Below are positions 1-9,414 of a DNA stretch of 35,373 nt, piece after piece. The stretch is from Candidatus Methanoperedens sp. BLZ2 (lineage in GTDB: Archaea > Halobacteriota > Methanosarcinia > Methanosarcinales > Methanoperedenaceae). The notes under the pieces are model-generated. The model saw only the letters and a program-made list of their open reading frames with translations, made no database searches and was not told the origin of the DNA. How positions within the stretch are numbered: position 1 is the first letter of the stretch; every line of letters begins with the position of its first letter. The position numbers and the translations under genes are program-made. The stretch lies in the NCBI RefSeq assembly GCF_002487355.1, contig NZ_NTMG01000013.1, positions 1 to 35,373 on the forward strand. The letters are read 5' to 3'.

Positions 1-2661
1 TCCTGAGAAACCTCTGGTCCTAAATTCAGTCGTGAAGGTCTGCCAGTTCGTTCCAAGGTCTGGTGTAAAATCCAGACCATAATAAGTATATGGCGAATCA
101 TGCTGGACCAAATTCACTTTCAGGTCATGCCCTGTTGTTGAATATGCTTTAAAACTCAACCGGTAGAGGGTATTTGCTTCCAATGTTATGTCTGTCTGAT
201 ACAACTGTATGTTCGTACTGCTGCTGCTCAAAGCAAGCTTTGCAGCATTGTTCCCCTCATATCCTGAAGAGGACATACTGAATGTCCCGGAGCCACCTGT
301 GTAGAATAACCAGGATGTGCTTCCCGATTCAAACCCTTGATTGATGAGTAAATTGGCTGGATTTAAATCCGTGGTGAACTGCCAGTTATACGGTGACACC
401 ATATTAGTGCCGGATAAATCCTTTGCATCATTTCCAATTATTACATTGTAAACTGTATTGTATGAAAGGTTCAAAGGGGTGTAGGTCATATTGTTTCCAG
501 ACCAGCTGAAATCACCTGTTGTTTCCGGGATAGTGGAGAATGATGATTGCACCGATGACTTGTCCATCGCCTTACTGAATTCGACTGTTATCTGCTCTTC
601 TACAGAAACGTTCGTTCCTGTTGGCGAATTTTCGATCACTTCCGGAGGTATGACTTTCTCCAGTCGGATATCATCTATATAATAAATGTCTCCTGCTTCT
701 GCAAAATCTCCAATGAAGAACATCAGACGTGCATCATTCACTGTACTTGCAAAATCGCTTGTGGTAAATTCAGTCGTGAAGGTCTGCCAGCTCGTTCCCA
801 TGTCAGGTATAAAATCCAGACCGTAAGGATCATATGGAGAATCATGCTGAATCAAACGAACTTTCATTCCATGTCCGGTTGTGGAATAAGCCGAAAAACT
901 CAAACGATATTGTGTGTTTGGTTCCAATTTTATATCCGTTTGATATAACTGGATGTTCGATCCACTGCTCTTTAAATAGAGCTTCGCAGCATTGTTTCCC
1001 TTATAGCCCGGAGATGTAATACTGAATGTCCCCAGGCCATTCGTGTAGAATGTCCATGAGGCGTCTCCTGATTCAAAGCCCGCATTGTTGATATTTGCAA
1101 GTGTTAAAGTTGTATCTGGTGAGCTAATGGTATATGTTGCTGTGACTATAGCACTTGGTGTTGATTCCGCTTTCCATGCCCTGGCTTTCAAAGTTTTAGT
1201 TGAGGAAATAATGATCGGGCCTGAGTATGTTGGAGAGTATTCGGTTGGTGTAGTGCCATCAACAGTATAGTGTATTGTTGCACCAATAGTACTTGTTGAG
1301 ATTGAAATACTCTGTGGGCTTGAATAAGTGCCTGAAGTAGATGAGAGTGTTGGGGTTGCGACCGTTGGAACGATAACTGGTGTGGGAGTAGCTGTTGGAG
1401 AGGGAGTAGCTGTTGGAGAGATTACCGGGGCTGTTGATGTTCCACAGGAAGACGTGGGAATGCCTCGTAAAGTATTCATAATATTCTGTCCGTTTAGAGT
1501 TCCCGCTAAATAGACCCAGGAGAAAATACCCACAGCGTCTGCACCGTAGCTACACGCACTTGCAGCCCTATCGAAAAATACAGGGTTTGGCAAGTTTCCT
1601 GAAGGAGAATGATAATACGGATATATTGTTGCGATTATGGGAATTTCAGGAATAGCTTTTGAAGCATCCTGAACTTTTTTCCCGAAATTATCCATAGTAT
1701 TACCGCCAATTTGAAGTGAATACCAATCAATTAGATTATTTTTAGCCAGATATTGTGGGTCAAGTCCCGCGATAGTTGCTGAGCTATACCAAATAATCCA
1801 GCTGTTTGCAGATAATTGAAAATTAGGGTTAGCCTTGTTGGCATTTATAGAGTTTCTTAATCTTGTGAAAAATGTATTCCATGAATCTCTTTGTATATCT
1901 GTAATGTCTTTTTGTACCTGTAACTGAGTTCTTCCTCCAGGATATAGTGGGTCATAACCATATTTAGTTTTTACCTTTTCACGCACTGCTGTTGAATATG
2001 AATAATGCAAAAGAACGGGTTCTTCAATATGAAGCCCATCCAGCGTTGGATAATTTTTCGCTACCCATGTATACAAACCTATTTCGTAATCTTGAAGTCC
2101 TTTGAATGATATATCCAGACGGTAATATGAATTTGATTTAATTTTACTTCCGGATTGAGTAACTATATTATATGGATAATTAGCAGATGGACCAAAAAGT
2201 TTGTATTCTGCCCTGAATGAACCACTAACAATGCTAACTGCAGACCATGCATGAACCTGTATATTATTTGCATGAGCTTTCTTAATAAAATATTCAAGCA
2301 TGGGTAACCCATTATATGTTGGTTTCGCTCGAACGTCCCAGCTTAATTTATTTACCGGGTCGCGGGTTGCTTCAAAATATTCACTACCTACCTGTATCGC
2401 AATAGCATCAGCCTTGATGGCAACTGCATCTGAGATAATTTTGTCTATTTTTGTTGTACTGTCAAATGCACCTCCCCATTCATTCACATAAAGCAAACGG
2501 TTGAAAGGCTGTTCTCCTGATGCACCTGCTATATCCATTCCCCCAAACGCTAATATTAATAATAATATAATGCTGAGACTAGATTTATTGTTTATTGGAA
2601 AATTTCTTAAAACTTTTTTAATCACTTCTTCAGAATTTTGCCGCATAATTGTATGACTCAT
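1..2661 (-). CDS. Large secreted GHL10-like glycosyl hydrolase with tandem carbohydrate-binding modules (partial, runs off left edge)
   Basis: The minus-strand frame is open from an ATG at 2661 to base 1 (887 codons seen, no stop). A GGTGAT ribosome binding site lies just upstream of the ATG. A hydrophobic signal segment is at about residues 25-43. Residues about 48-400 resemble the GHL10/DUF187 TIM-barrel hydrolases, with GLPMLEYFIKKAH, VHAWSAV and a GLHIEEP strand near residue 210 that could carry the catalytic Glu. A Ser/Thr/Pro linker (about 408-444) leads to a chitobiase/hexosaminidase C-terminal-like module (IHYTVDGTTPT, about 444-515). Then come a CBM4/9-like module (about 521-652), an SbsA-type Ig-like domain (about 657-757) and a second CBM4/9-like module (766 to edge) nearly identical to the first. 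It probably acts outside the cell on a surface or environmental polysaccharide. Substrate and C-terminal anchor are not visible. Confidence 0.82.
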   Translation of the reverse strand, partial: MSHTIMRQNSEEVIKKVLRNFPINNKSSLSIILLLILAFGGMDIAGASGEQPFNRLLYVNEWGGAFDSTTKIDKIISDAVAIKADAIAIQVGSEYFEATRDPVNKLSWDVRAKPTYNGLPMLEYFIKKAHANNIQVHAWSAVSIVSGSFRAEYKLFGPSANYPYNIVTQSGSKIKSNSYYRLDISFKGLQDYEIGLYTWVAKNYPTLDGLHIEEPVLLHYSYSTAVREKVKTKYGYDPLYPGGRTQLQVQKDITDIQRDSWNTFFTRLRNSINANKANPNFQLSANSWIIWYSSATIAGLDPQYLAKNNLIDWYSLQIGGNTMDNFGKKVQDASKAIPEIPIIATIYPYYHSPSGNLPNPVFFDRAASACSYGADAVGIFSWVYLAGTLNGQNIMNTLRGIPTSSCGTSTAPVISPTATPSPTATPTPVIVPTVATPTLSSTSGTYSSPQSISISTSTIGATIHYTVDGTTPTEYSPTYSGPIIISSTKTLKARAWKAESTPSAIVTATYTISSPDTTLTLANINNAGFESGDASWTFYTNGLGTFSITSPGYKGNNAAKLYLKSSGSNIQLYQTDIKLEPNTQYRLSFSAYSTTGHGMKVRLIQHDSPYDPYGLDFIPDMGTSWQTFTTEFTTSDFASTVNDARLMFFIGDFAEAGDIYYIDDIRLEKVIPPEVIENSPTGTNVSVEEQITVEFSKAMDKSSVQSSFSTIPETTGDFSWSGNNMTYTPLNLSYNTVYNVIIGNDAKDLSGTNMVSPYNWQFTTDLNPANLLINQGFESGSTSWLFYTGGSGTFSMSSSGYEGNNAAKLALSSSSTNIQLYQTDITLEANTLYRLSFKAYSTTGHDLKVNLVQHDSPYTYYGLDFTPDLGTNWQTFTTEFRTRGFSG
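18..1090 (-). repeat. Intragenic duplication of a carbohydrate-binding module, 744-base period
   Basis: The block at about 22-370 recurs at about 766-1090. A run such as ttcagtcgtgaaggtctgcc appears at both places, offset by exactly 744 bases (248 codons), and flanking codons stay similar (FESG...SWxFYT, NNAAKL, NIQLYQTDI, YRLSFxAYSTTGH, QHDSPY, GTxWQTFTTEF). The repeat unit is a CBM4/9-like module plus the Ig-like domain. High nucleotide identity suggests recent duplication or ongoing gene conversion. Confidence 0.8.
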
Positions 2662-2710
2662 GTATTCTAATCACCTTTTTACATTGTAAGAACTTATAAT
2701 CAGAGATTTC

Positions 2711-2723
2711 AATTTTATTTAAA
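2711..2723 (-). promoter_or_regulatory. Candidate TATA box for the secreted hydrolase
   Basis: Read on the minus strand this is TTTAAATAAAATT, an archaeal TATA-like element about 50 bases upstream of the ATG at 2661. It lies in the 280-base gap after the membrane protein gene, so the hydrolase probably has its own promoter. No other feature was seen in that gap. Confidence 0.35.
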
Positions 2724-2941
2724 CATATTGACAGTTTTTCTAAGTTTTTTAAGTTTTAAAGAATTACCGTGGTTTATTTCAAGGATTAAAGAGTGAATAT
2801 TGGATATTTATTCAATTATATGGAATTCTAATGCTTTAAATATGTTTTAAGAAAAAAAGAATCCACAAATTCTATAATTAAGTAGTATATTACAAAAGTG
2901 GGGTTTATAATAAAAGCAGTTGAACTATCATATCTATCATA

Positions 2942-4456
2942 TCAAAATAAATTTCTAAGATTCCATATACTGATATTTCCATTATCAAATACCTTGTCAA
3001 CCTCCTCGATTCTTGATCCCAAAAATACAGAAATAGCTCTCTCGTTCTTGATGTAATAATTAACATTAAAATTTTGAGCAAGATTGCCCCATCTGCCATC
3101 TAAACCCTCTGAATATAATTTATACCAGATCCATGTGGTCATTCCGGTTTGGTTTTCCAAATTGTAAGGGCCATCTAAATAGAAAAGACTTGAAAATGGA
3201 GATCGCATTGACACATTGAAATCTCCCAGAGTACCCTGGATAGGATATACAACAGGGCCTTCACTGAACATATTTACTCCCGAATAAGCAAGCACTCTGC
3301 GGTTAAGTACCCCATCGTCAGTATATACCAATTTGTTCGTAAAGGATTTGGTCCATTGAGCAGCATTAATAGTACTTTCTTCTGCCCAATATGCATTTGA
3401 TTTGCTTTGACCTTCAATATTAGACCTGCCAAATTGATAATACTCTGAAACTCCCATAGAAATTATTATAAAGATTAACATAATATAATATGCAGTTTTC
3501 CTGTTTTGGGATATCCTTATCAAGTTCACAACGCCGTAGCTTGCCAGCAATGCTTCTAAAGGTAACATGAAATATTTGGCATACATCACGATACCAAAAA
3601 GAGGCGTAAAAAATAATAAAACCAATATGATAAAACTTTCCTCAAAGGTTCTGTTTTTTTTAAACAGAATAGAAATGAAACCCCCTATTGTGAAAAAACC
3701 CATTATCCCGACATATCTGGAATAATTGAGAATTAATTTATCCAGAGTAGTTTCCTGAATGGAAAGCTCCATAAATAAAAATAGGAATAATGCTAATAGT
3801 ACTATAGACCCGAAAAAAACTGATGATTTGAATTGAATATTGCGGATTAATATAGCAAAGAAAAAACTTAATACAATAGGAATTACGAGTAAAAAGAGAT
3901 TGTGTGTCGCAAAAAGTAATATAAATAATATAATAGTAAAGAAAACATATTTTAATTTAGAAAAGCGATATTTGATCAGAAAATAAATAAATAATGGTAA
4001 CATCACCAGGAAAAATCCCCTTCCTGAGGCACTCCATGTTGTCAGATACAATATTCCCGGTGATGTTGAATATATAAGTGCTGTAATAAATTTGAAGATT
4101 TTATCATTATTTATTACTCCTGCCATTAAATATGATGTAAATAAACTAAAAATCCCTAATGATACCAGAGAAACCCACATTGCCTGTTCCATTGCCAGAG
4201 ATATTAATTGTGATACTCCGGATAAAAAAAAGGGCAGGGCACTTGCCTGAGAAAAAGGATATAAACCAACTATTGAAAGTGGATGGATCCACCACTTTGC
4301 ATGACCGGACACAGATATGGAATCTGAAATAAAGTGGATCAGGAATGAGTCATTTCCGATTTCATGGGGCGTTACGGGGAATCTCAAAATAACATTGATA
4401 AGAATCAGGCAAATCCATAGGAAAATCCAGGTACGTTTTGAAAAGTTGTAATCCAT
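2942..4456 (-). CDS. Polytopic membrane protein, possible GT-C type glycosyltransferase
   Basis: The product is 504 aa if started at the ATG at 4456, which lies 4 bases after the stop of the GT2 gene and has AGAAGGA about ten bases upstream. Reading back to 4600 would overlap the GT2 gene by 140 bases, so that longer form is rejected. About eleven or twelve hydrophobic segments follow, beginning with residues 11-27. A first external loop holds an acidic motif (HEIGNDSF, about 31-38), where GT-C enzymes carry catalytic acids. The C-terminal 120 residues are soluble and probably extracellular. The likely role is transfer of a sugar from a lipid-phosphate carrier or assembly of a surface glycan. 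The family assignment is inferred from topology and operon position. It could instead be a polymerase-like protein. Confidence 0.7.
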   Translation of the reverse strand: MDYNFSKRTWIFLWICLILINVILRFPVTPHEIGNDSFLIHFISDSISVSGHAKWWIHPLSIVGLYPFSQASALPFFLSGVSQLISLAMEQAMWVSLVSLGIFSLFTSYLMAGVINNDKIFKFITALIYSTSPGILYLTTWSASGRGFFLVMLPLFIYFLIKYRFSKLKYVFFTIILFILLFATHNLFLLVIPIVLSFFFAILIRNIQFKSSVFFGSIVLLALFLFLFMELSIQETTLDKLILNYSRYVGIMGFFTIGGFISILFKKNRTFEESFIILVLLFFTPLFGIVMYAKYFMLPLEALLASYGVVNLIRISQNRKTAYYIMLIFIIISMGVSEYYQFGRSNIEGQSKSNAYWAEESTINAAQWTKSFTNKLVYTDDGVLNRRVLAYSGVNMFSEGPVVYPIQGTLGDFNVSMRSPFSSLFYLDGPYNLENQTGMTTWIWYKLYSEGLDGRWGNLAQNFNVNYYIKNERAISVFLGSRIEEVDKVFDNGNISIWNLRNLF

Positions 4457-4460
4457 AAAA

Positions 4461-5348
4461 TCATGTCCTTCTGAACTTATTAAAATAATATTGCCAGATC
4501 TCCCGGGGTTTTTGATAATAATAATATTCCCTGACTTCAGGATCATTTGTTTTTTCTTTTTGATGTATGTAACTGCTAATATATCCAAATAAATATGCAA
4601 ATCCTAAATAATGCGGTCTCTTGAAACAATACTTTAATCCTTTTGCAGCAACAATACATGGATTCATATCCAGGTAATATTCAGAGGTGCCTTTTAAATA
4701 ATAACCTTTTTTCAATCCTTCTGCACTACCTGTTTCTCTTGAATGGATCATTTTTATATCATTAAATCTTTTAATTTTCCATTCTTTCAACATTGCTTTC
4801 ACCCTCATAACGCTTTCCCATGCGTAAGAAATCGGAACTCCGCCAATTTCCTCAATACATGCTCTTGTGCACATCATTTCACCCCCTGAAATTGTATCGT
4901 CTCGACTTTGAGCATCCTGCAAATTACCAGAGGCATCGATATATTGAATATTTCCACTTGCAATTCCCAACCCCTCATCATTTTCAAATACGGTGAGGAG
5001 TTTTTTAAAAAAATCGTTGTCTTGCGTATACATATCAGAATCAAGAAACATAATACAATCATATGTCATAGTATGTTCTTTACAAAAACTTTGTGCAAAA
5101 TCAAAACCTCTTTTTATAACTTCAGAGATATGAATCGTCAAATCCCTGTATCCTTCATTTAAATAAATGCTTTCAACCCAGCTATGATTTTTCTTTGTAT
5201 CTTGTATTATCTCGGATGTTCTATCAGTGCTTCCATCATCTACAATGACCCATAATGATGGTTTGATTGATTGGGATAATATTGATCCGATTAAGTCCTT
5301 TAAACTTTTTTCTTCATTCTTAACCGGTGTAATAATTATGTAATTCAT
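4461..5348 (-). CDS. GT2 family glycosyltransferase
   Basis: This 295-aa protein has a GT-A fold glycosyltransferase family 2 start (MNYIIITPVKNEE), the nucleotide-binding DDGSTD motif at residues 37-42 and a metal-binding FLDSDMY motif at about 101-107. A GGEMMCTRACIEEIGG stretch follows where GT2 enzymes bind the acceptor. A good AGAGGT ribosome binding site precedes the ATG. No transmembrane segment is visible, so it is probably cytoplasmic or peripheral, moving a sugar from an NDP-sugar onto a growing surface glycan. It sits 11 bases after the DUF354 gene and 4 bases before the membrane protein gene, which indicates one transcript. Donor and acceptor cannot be read from sequence. Confidence 0.9.
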   Translation of the reverse strand: MNYIIITPVKNEEKSLKDLIGSILSQSIKPSLWVIVDDGSTDRTSEIIQDTKKNHSWVESIYLNEGYRDLTIHISEVIKRGFDFAQSFCKEHTMTYDCIMFLDSDMYTQDNDFFKKLLTVFENDEGLGIASGNIQYIDASGNLQDAQSRDDTISGGEMMCTRACIEEIGGVPISYAWESVMRVKAMLKEWKIKRFNDIKMIHSRETGSAEGLKKGYYLKGTSEYYLDMNPCIVAAKGLKYCFKRPHYLGFAYLFGYISSYIHQKEKTNDPEVREYYYYQKPREIWQYYFNKFRRT

Positions 5349-5359
5349 AACCTCTCATA

Positions 5360-6418
5360 TTATTTTTTCAACTTTGAGAAACTATCCGGGAAATTTTCAA
5401 CAAATTCGATCATAAATTTTGAAACATCAATTTTATCTTTTAACATGTTTTCCCTTTTTTTCGCCCAGATACCTTTTATGTCTTCCTGCTCTAATAATTC
5501 AATTGCCGTTCCAAGAATATTATCATATGACCTTTCAACTTCTGAAAAACTGAAGATCAAACCATATTTTTTTTCTTCTTCATCAATATATCCGGTACGC
5601 AGGTTATTAATGTAGATCGCCGGCGTGCCAAGTACAGCAGCCTCACTGGCCATTGTACCGCCTTCTCCGATATACAGCGTCGCATAGCTAAGCAGGTCAT
5701 GCATCATTTCCGGTTCCACTGTGATACGATAAGCTTCAAAATCTTCTGGAAGTGCTGTTTCCGATGAAATAAATACTTTACCGTATTTTTCCAGTTCTTT
5801 TATTAATTTTAGTTTCATTTCAAAACTTAATCTTTTTTGCCCAACATCATGGATAGCATTCCACGAAACAAAACGTAATATGAAAAAAACATCACCCTTG
5901 CTTAGATTCATTTTAGATAATACTGATGGGTCCGGTCGAAAATGATCTGGATGAAGATATGCCAGCTCAAAATATCCATTAAATCGAACTTGTTTCTTGC
6001 CAAAGTCTGTTCCAAAGCAATCCGATGTGACTATTGCTGAAGTAAATGGTAATACTATTTTATGTAAATTTTCAACGTGTTCGGTATCTTCAAAAACGAT
6101 AAAAGGTTTCTTCAATAAAGCACTGACATGAGCAAAGTGGGGCAAAGCCTGTCCTATAAAAATATCCGGCCGAAATTCCAGGGCTATTCTAAGTGTATAA
6201 TATTCCCACATTGTCAAATTTAATATTTTCTTAAATAATGTTGGTTGATTTTTTCCAATAAGATCATATTTAATATTAAATTTCTCAAGAAGGTATCCTG
6301 TAATTTCTTTTTCAACCAGGACTACCCTGACTTCGTGATCCCTCGCACTCATCGCCTTTATGAAGTATTTAAACATATATACTTGCTTCGGATGTGAGAT
6401 CCCGATTAAAATTCTCAT
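5360..6418 (-). CDS. DUF354 family protein (glycosyltransferase-B / UDP-GlcNAc 2-epimerase-like fold)
   Basis: The 352-aa product begins MRILIGISHPKQVYMFKYF, a hallmark of the DUF354 proteins common in archaea, which share the GT-B-like fold of UDP-GlcNAc 2-epimerases. Towards the C-terminus YIGEGGTMASEAAVLGTPAIY matches the nucleotide-sugar binding region of that fold. The activity of DUF354 is not established; a glycosyltransferase or epimerase is likely. The ribosome binding site AGAGGTAA overlaps the stop codon of the kinase-like gene upstream (4-base gap), so the two are probably translationally coupled. It fits a role in making or adding an N-acetylated sugar in this glycan operon. Confidence 0.85.
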   Translation of the reverse strand: MRILIGISHPKQVYMFKYFIKAMSARDHEVRVVLVEKEITGYLLEKFNIKYDLIGKNQPTLFKKILNLTMWEYYTLRIALEFRPDIFIGQALPHFAHVSALLKKPFIVFEDTEHVENLHKIVLPFTSAIVTSDCFGTDFGKKQVRFNGYFELAYLHPDHFRPDPSVLSKMNLSKGDVFFILRFVSWNAIHDVGQKRLSFEMKLKLIKELEKYGKVFISSETALPEDFEAYRITVEPEMMHDLLSYATLYIGEGGTMASEAAVLGTPAIYINNLRTGYIDEEEKKYGLIFSFSEVERSYDNILGTAIELLEQEDIKGIWAKKRENMLKDKIDVSKFMIEFVENFPDSFSKLKK

Positions 6419-6422
6419 AGAG

Positions 6423-7070
6423 TTACCTCTTTGATGAATTGAACAGGTTTTCCACTAAGTATTTTTTAATTTCTTCATTAACAATTTCAAAGGGTTTGGA
6501 TGTATTGAATATAGGATAACCGTTTTCTTTAGCAATTTCCAGGTATTCTTTTCTTTCACAAGAAAGCTGGTCTGAATTATATAATATATGATTACCCCTG
6601 TAATCTATCGTTTCCATTGATTTTTCCAGAGGCGCGTCAAGCAATAAGCCAATATCGGTTCTAATGTTTTTCCAGATAGGACGCAACCATTCCACATGAT
6701 AATTCAAGGCTTTTGATTTTATGAGAGTCGCGCATACAAACCGATCAAAAATAATTATATTGTAGTCTCTATATTTCCATTTGCTATAATAGAACATCAA
6801 GATGTTATCAAGCAAAGCCACGGGAGGTTTAAGTAAAGCTGAAAATGAATATTTTGCGGGAGTATAAGGCTTCAAAGAATCACGATTTCTTCCACTATCC
6901 ACATATTTCCCGACCCGTCTCTTCAGTATATCTGCAAACATCCATTTATGAAATGGAATAATTATGCATTTTAATTCCTTTTCCTTAAACCATGAACCTA
7001 TTTTTTCCGCATGAGTAGATTTTCCAGTGCCATCTACTCCAAGAAACGCAATTGTGATTTTTTTTTCCAT
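6423..7070 (-). CDS. Thymidylate-kinase-like P-loop protein
   Basis: This 215-aa protein has a Walker A motif GVDGTGKST at residues 11-19, a strand ending in the FDRFV motif of the thymidylate kinase superfamily, and a later Arg-containing stretch. Length matches dTMP kinases, but the middle (KWMFADILKRRVGKY and onward) diverges. Position inside a glycan operon, rather than with DNA genes, suggests it phosphorylates something other than dTMP, perhaps a sugar or nucleotide intermediate. That is inference. A GAAGGT ribosome binding site precedes the ATG. It follows the HprK-like gene by 43 bases and precedes the DUF354 gene by 4. Confidence 0.8.
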   Translation of the reverse strand: MEKKITIAFLGVDGTGKSTHAEKIGSWFKEKELKCIIIPFHKWMFADILKRRVGKYVDSGRNRDSLKPYTPAKYSFSALLKPPVALLDNILMFYYSKWKYRDYNIIIFDRFVCATLIKSKALNYHVEWLRPIWKNIRTDIGLLLDAPLEKSMETIDYRGNHILYNSDQLSCERKEYLEIAKENGYPIFNTSKPFEIVNEEIKKYLVENLFNSSKR

Positions 7071-7113
7071 TTCATACCTTCTTTGATCTTTGCACTCATA
7101 TCATAACAATAAT

Positions 7114-8196
7114 TCATAATTCTTTCAAAATTAAATTAATATTACTACTCACTTCTTTAAATACAACATCATCATACTCGCCTGGAATTTCCATCTCATA
7201 TACGGGTATGCCTTTTAAAAAACCAGCAAGTCTGTTTTTCATATTGATCCAGTGTGCAGCGATCTGACTTTCTGGAAAAATAAACGAATATGCCAGCATA
7301 TATTCAAAAAACGGATTTGAAGATATACCCATAAGATTGGGCATATAAGCATGGTTCATTTCCATCATATTATTTGTGATTAATTTATCAACGGCTTTTT
7401 TCAGGTCATATTCATTTATAGTCATTGATTTTCTTGCAGATTTTTTAACGATAAAAAACAATGCCTTTAATTCAGACATCTCAGGGACATTTACTTTAAG
7501 CCGCCTCAAATTGTCGTAATTATTGATATTATGTTTTATCAAACCTATTTTATCCAGAAAATTACGTTTGTTTTCTGTTGGTAAATAACTGCATCTGTAA
7601 TCAAATGAAACCAGGCCAACCGGATAACTCCAGATGCGCCCATCATTAAATATTACTCTTTCATCTCCAAAAAAATCAAACCCTGCTTTCCGGATAAAAT
7701 CCATTGCTAAGGTTGTTTTGAATGCTCCTCCCATCCCTGCCAGCAGAAATGCCTTATTATCTTTTCCAAGGCCTGCAGAATGGATTAAGAAATATCCTTT
7801 ATTTGATAATTTATAATCAATAACAGAACTCAGGAAAAGATTATGGGCACTTAAGATAGGCAGAAAACCCCTTACTCCGGGAACCTTAATATCGAAGTTT
7901 ATTATCGTATCTCCTGATTCGAATCCGGATATCTCCACTTCCCATTTCGTTGTACCTTCTGAATCCTTACAGTAAAAATAATTGTTTTTTATATAATATT
8001 TACCATCAACAATATAACTTTCTTCATTCGACGGCTTAAACTTACCGATATTAAGGATAATATCCGGTTTATCTATATGATCGACTTGAAAAAATCTATG
8101 CTCAATATTAAAATAGTTAAATAAATTAAATTTTTTATCTAATAAAATTTGAAATTTTAATATGTTATGAATATTGTAATTTAATGTTTGTTTCAT
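7114..8196 (-). CDS. HprK-like P-loop kinase family protein
   Basis: The 360-aa product has an N-terminal domain of about 110 residues, then IHSAGLGKDNKAFLLAGMGG leading into a P-loop GMGGAFKTT at residues 154-162 and FFGDERVIF at about 175-183 as a Walker B-like strand. This layout matches the HPr-kinase-like proteins known from exopolysaccharide/exosortase and ribosomally made peptide clusters of bacteria, where they accompany ATP-grasp or PqqD-type proteins. The residue before the P-loop Lys is Phe rather than the usual Gly. The substrate is unknown; it may be a protein or a small metabolite. It lies 44 bases after the ATP-grasp gene in the same direction. Confidence 0.7.
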   Translation of the reverse strand: MKQTLNYNIHNILKFQILLDKKFNLFNYFNIEHRFFQVDHIDKPDIILNIGKFKPSNEESYIVDGKYYIKNNYFYCKDSEGTTKWEVEISGFESGDTIINFDIKVPGVRGFLPILSAHNLFLSSVIDYKLSNKGYFLIHSAGLGKDNKAFLLAGMGGAFKTTLAMDFIRKAGFDFFGDERVIFNDGRIWSYPVGLVSFDYRCSYLPTENKRNFLDKIGLIKHNINNYDNLRRLKVNVPEMSELKALFFIVKKSARKSMTINEYDLKKAVDKLITNNMMEMNHAYMPNLMGISSNPFFEYMLAYSFIFPESQIAAHWINMKNRLAGFLKGIPVYEMEIPGEYDDVVFKEVSSNINLILKEL

Positions 8197-8240
8197 CGTT
8201 TTATCCTTGCCAGTATGATATATATTTATTTTTCCTTATA

Positions 8241-9404
8241 TTATTTATGTCTGCTATTAAGGACGTCCTTCAATCCCTTATAAGCGAACATCATAGCAGG
8301 TAACGCATCATTAATTGAAAAAGCATCATAATAAAGATCTTTTTCATAGAATTTAAAAAATTCCTTAAAAGTTGTAAAGCGATGGCCTGAATTGTTAAGA
8401 TGGCTGATAAGGGCACGGAAGTCATTTAATAAAAAACGGGTCTTAACACCGACCTTATAATTAAAAACCGGCTCAACATCTCCATATAAAGCCATTTCAT
8501 AGAGGAGATATGGAAAATTAACACCTGCAGCAATTGCCTGGTATACCGATCCCCAGAAACGCGGATTGACCTCAATAAGGACTGGCTTGTTGGTGCGCTC
8601 ATCGAGTTTAAATTCCACCATTGCAACCCCATGCCAGTTAACGTGATCCAGTATCTTCCTGGCAGCATTCTCCATCTCCTGGTTCCTGACACTCACCCGC
8701 AATGTGCTCGGTCCGCCTGTTATAGGATATTCCCTCAATCTCTTATGGGTGAATGAGGCTCTGATGTCTCCCTGGTTATAAAGCATTGACACACCATATC
8801 CGGATCCGGGTATATACTCCTGCACGATAGGATATTCTGAAGATTTGAGATTAAATTTTTGAATTGTTTGTTTATATTTTGAAACAAATTCAGAGGCCGA
8901 ATATACATAGGATATACCGACACTGCTTGTTGCATTTCTTAATTTAATGACAACCGGATATTCCATTTCTTTTGAGAATTTTTCTATGTCTGTGGCATTA
9001 TTTATCTCATACGTTCCCGGAATGCGTATATCCAGTTCTGATGCGAGCTTCATAACTTCATTTTTATTATGAAGTTGCATCATTTTTGGAAAATCCTCAA
9101 AAGGTACTTTTGTAAATGGCGTAAATTTTTCTTTATATTTTGAAATAAGATTTGTTTCCGTGCTATTAATCGGCATTAAAACATCGATTTTATTTCTTTT
9201 TATATGATTTTGAATGGAATTTACGAATTCAAGTTGCGTTCTTTCGGGAGAGGCACACAGGAAGTGATGTTTAGAATACCTGGAAAAAAATGCCGCAGAT
9301 AAATATTCACAATCTGTTGTTGTAATTTCTACCCCTTTTTTGCCCAGGCTCTGTGTAACTACAAGACCTTTCACATTTGATGCATTTGTTATAAGTACGC
9401 TCAT
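8241..9404 (-). CDS. ATP-grasp ligase, carbamoyl-phosphate-synthase-like
   Basis: The start is taken at the ATG at 9404, with a GGTGAT ribosome binding site about 8 bases before it. This gives 387 aa and a clean MSVLITNASNVKGLVVTQSL beginning. Residues about 120-310 carry ATP-grasp motifs: VVIKLRNATSSVGISYV, IVQEYIPGSGYGVSMLY and, for metal binding, LIEVNPRFWGSVYQAIAAGV. Such stand-alone ATP-grasp proteins join a carboxylate to an amine or other nucleophile through an acyl-phosphate. In surface glycan loci they can add amino-acid or other acyl groups to sugars, which is the role suggested here. The PHP gene upstream ends 10 bases away and the HprK-like gene follows, so the three may act together. 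Confidence 0.85.
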   Translation of the reverse strand: MSVLITNASNVKGLVVTQSLGKKGVEITTTDCEYLSAAFFSRYSKHHFLCASPERTQLEFVNSIQNHIKRNKIDVLMPINSTETNLISKYKEKFTPFTKVPFEDFPKMMQLHNKNEVMKLASELDIRIPGTYEINNATDIEKFSKEMEYPVVIKLRNATSSVGISYVYSASEFVSKYKQTIQKFNLKSSEYPIVQEYIPGSGYGVSMLYNQGDIRASFTHKRLREYPITGGPSTLRVSVRNQEMENAARKILDHVNWHGVAMVEFKLDERTNKPVLIEVNPRFWGSVYQAIAAGVNFPYLLYEMALYGDVEPVFNYKVGVKTRFLLNDFRALISHLNNSGHRFTTFKEFFKFYEKDLYYDAFSINDALPAMMFAYKGLKDVLNSRHK

Positions 9405-9414
9405 TATAGTTAAA

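Noticed and set aside
491-2491. Short plus-strand ORFs opposite the secreted hydrolase
   Set aside because: The minus strand is one open frame of 887 codons with recognisable domains; the plus ORFs are low-complexity mirror products.
4457-4600. Longer N-terminus for the membrane protein at 2942-4456
   Set aside because: It would overlap the GT2 gene by about 140 bases, is basic and unlike a membrane protein start, and the ATG at 4456 has its own ribosome binding site.
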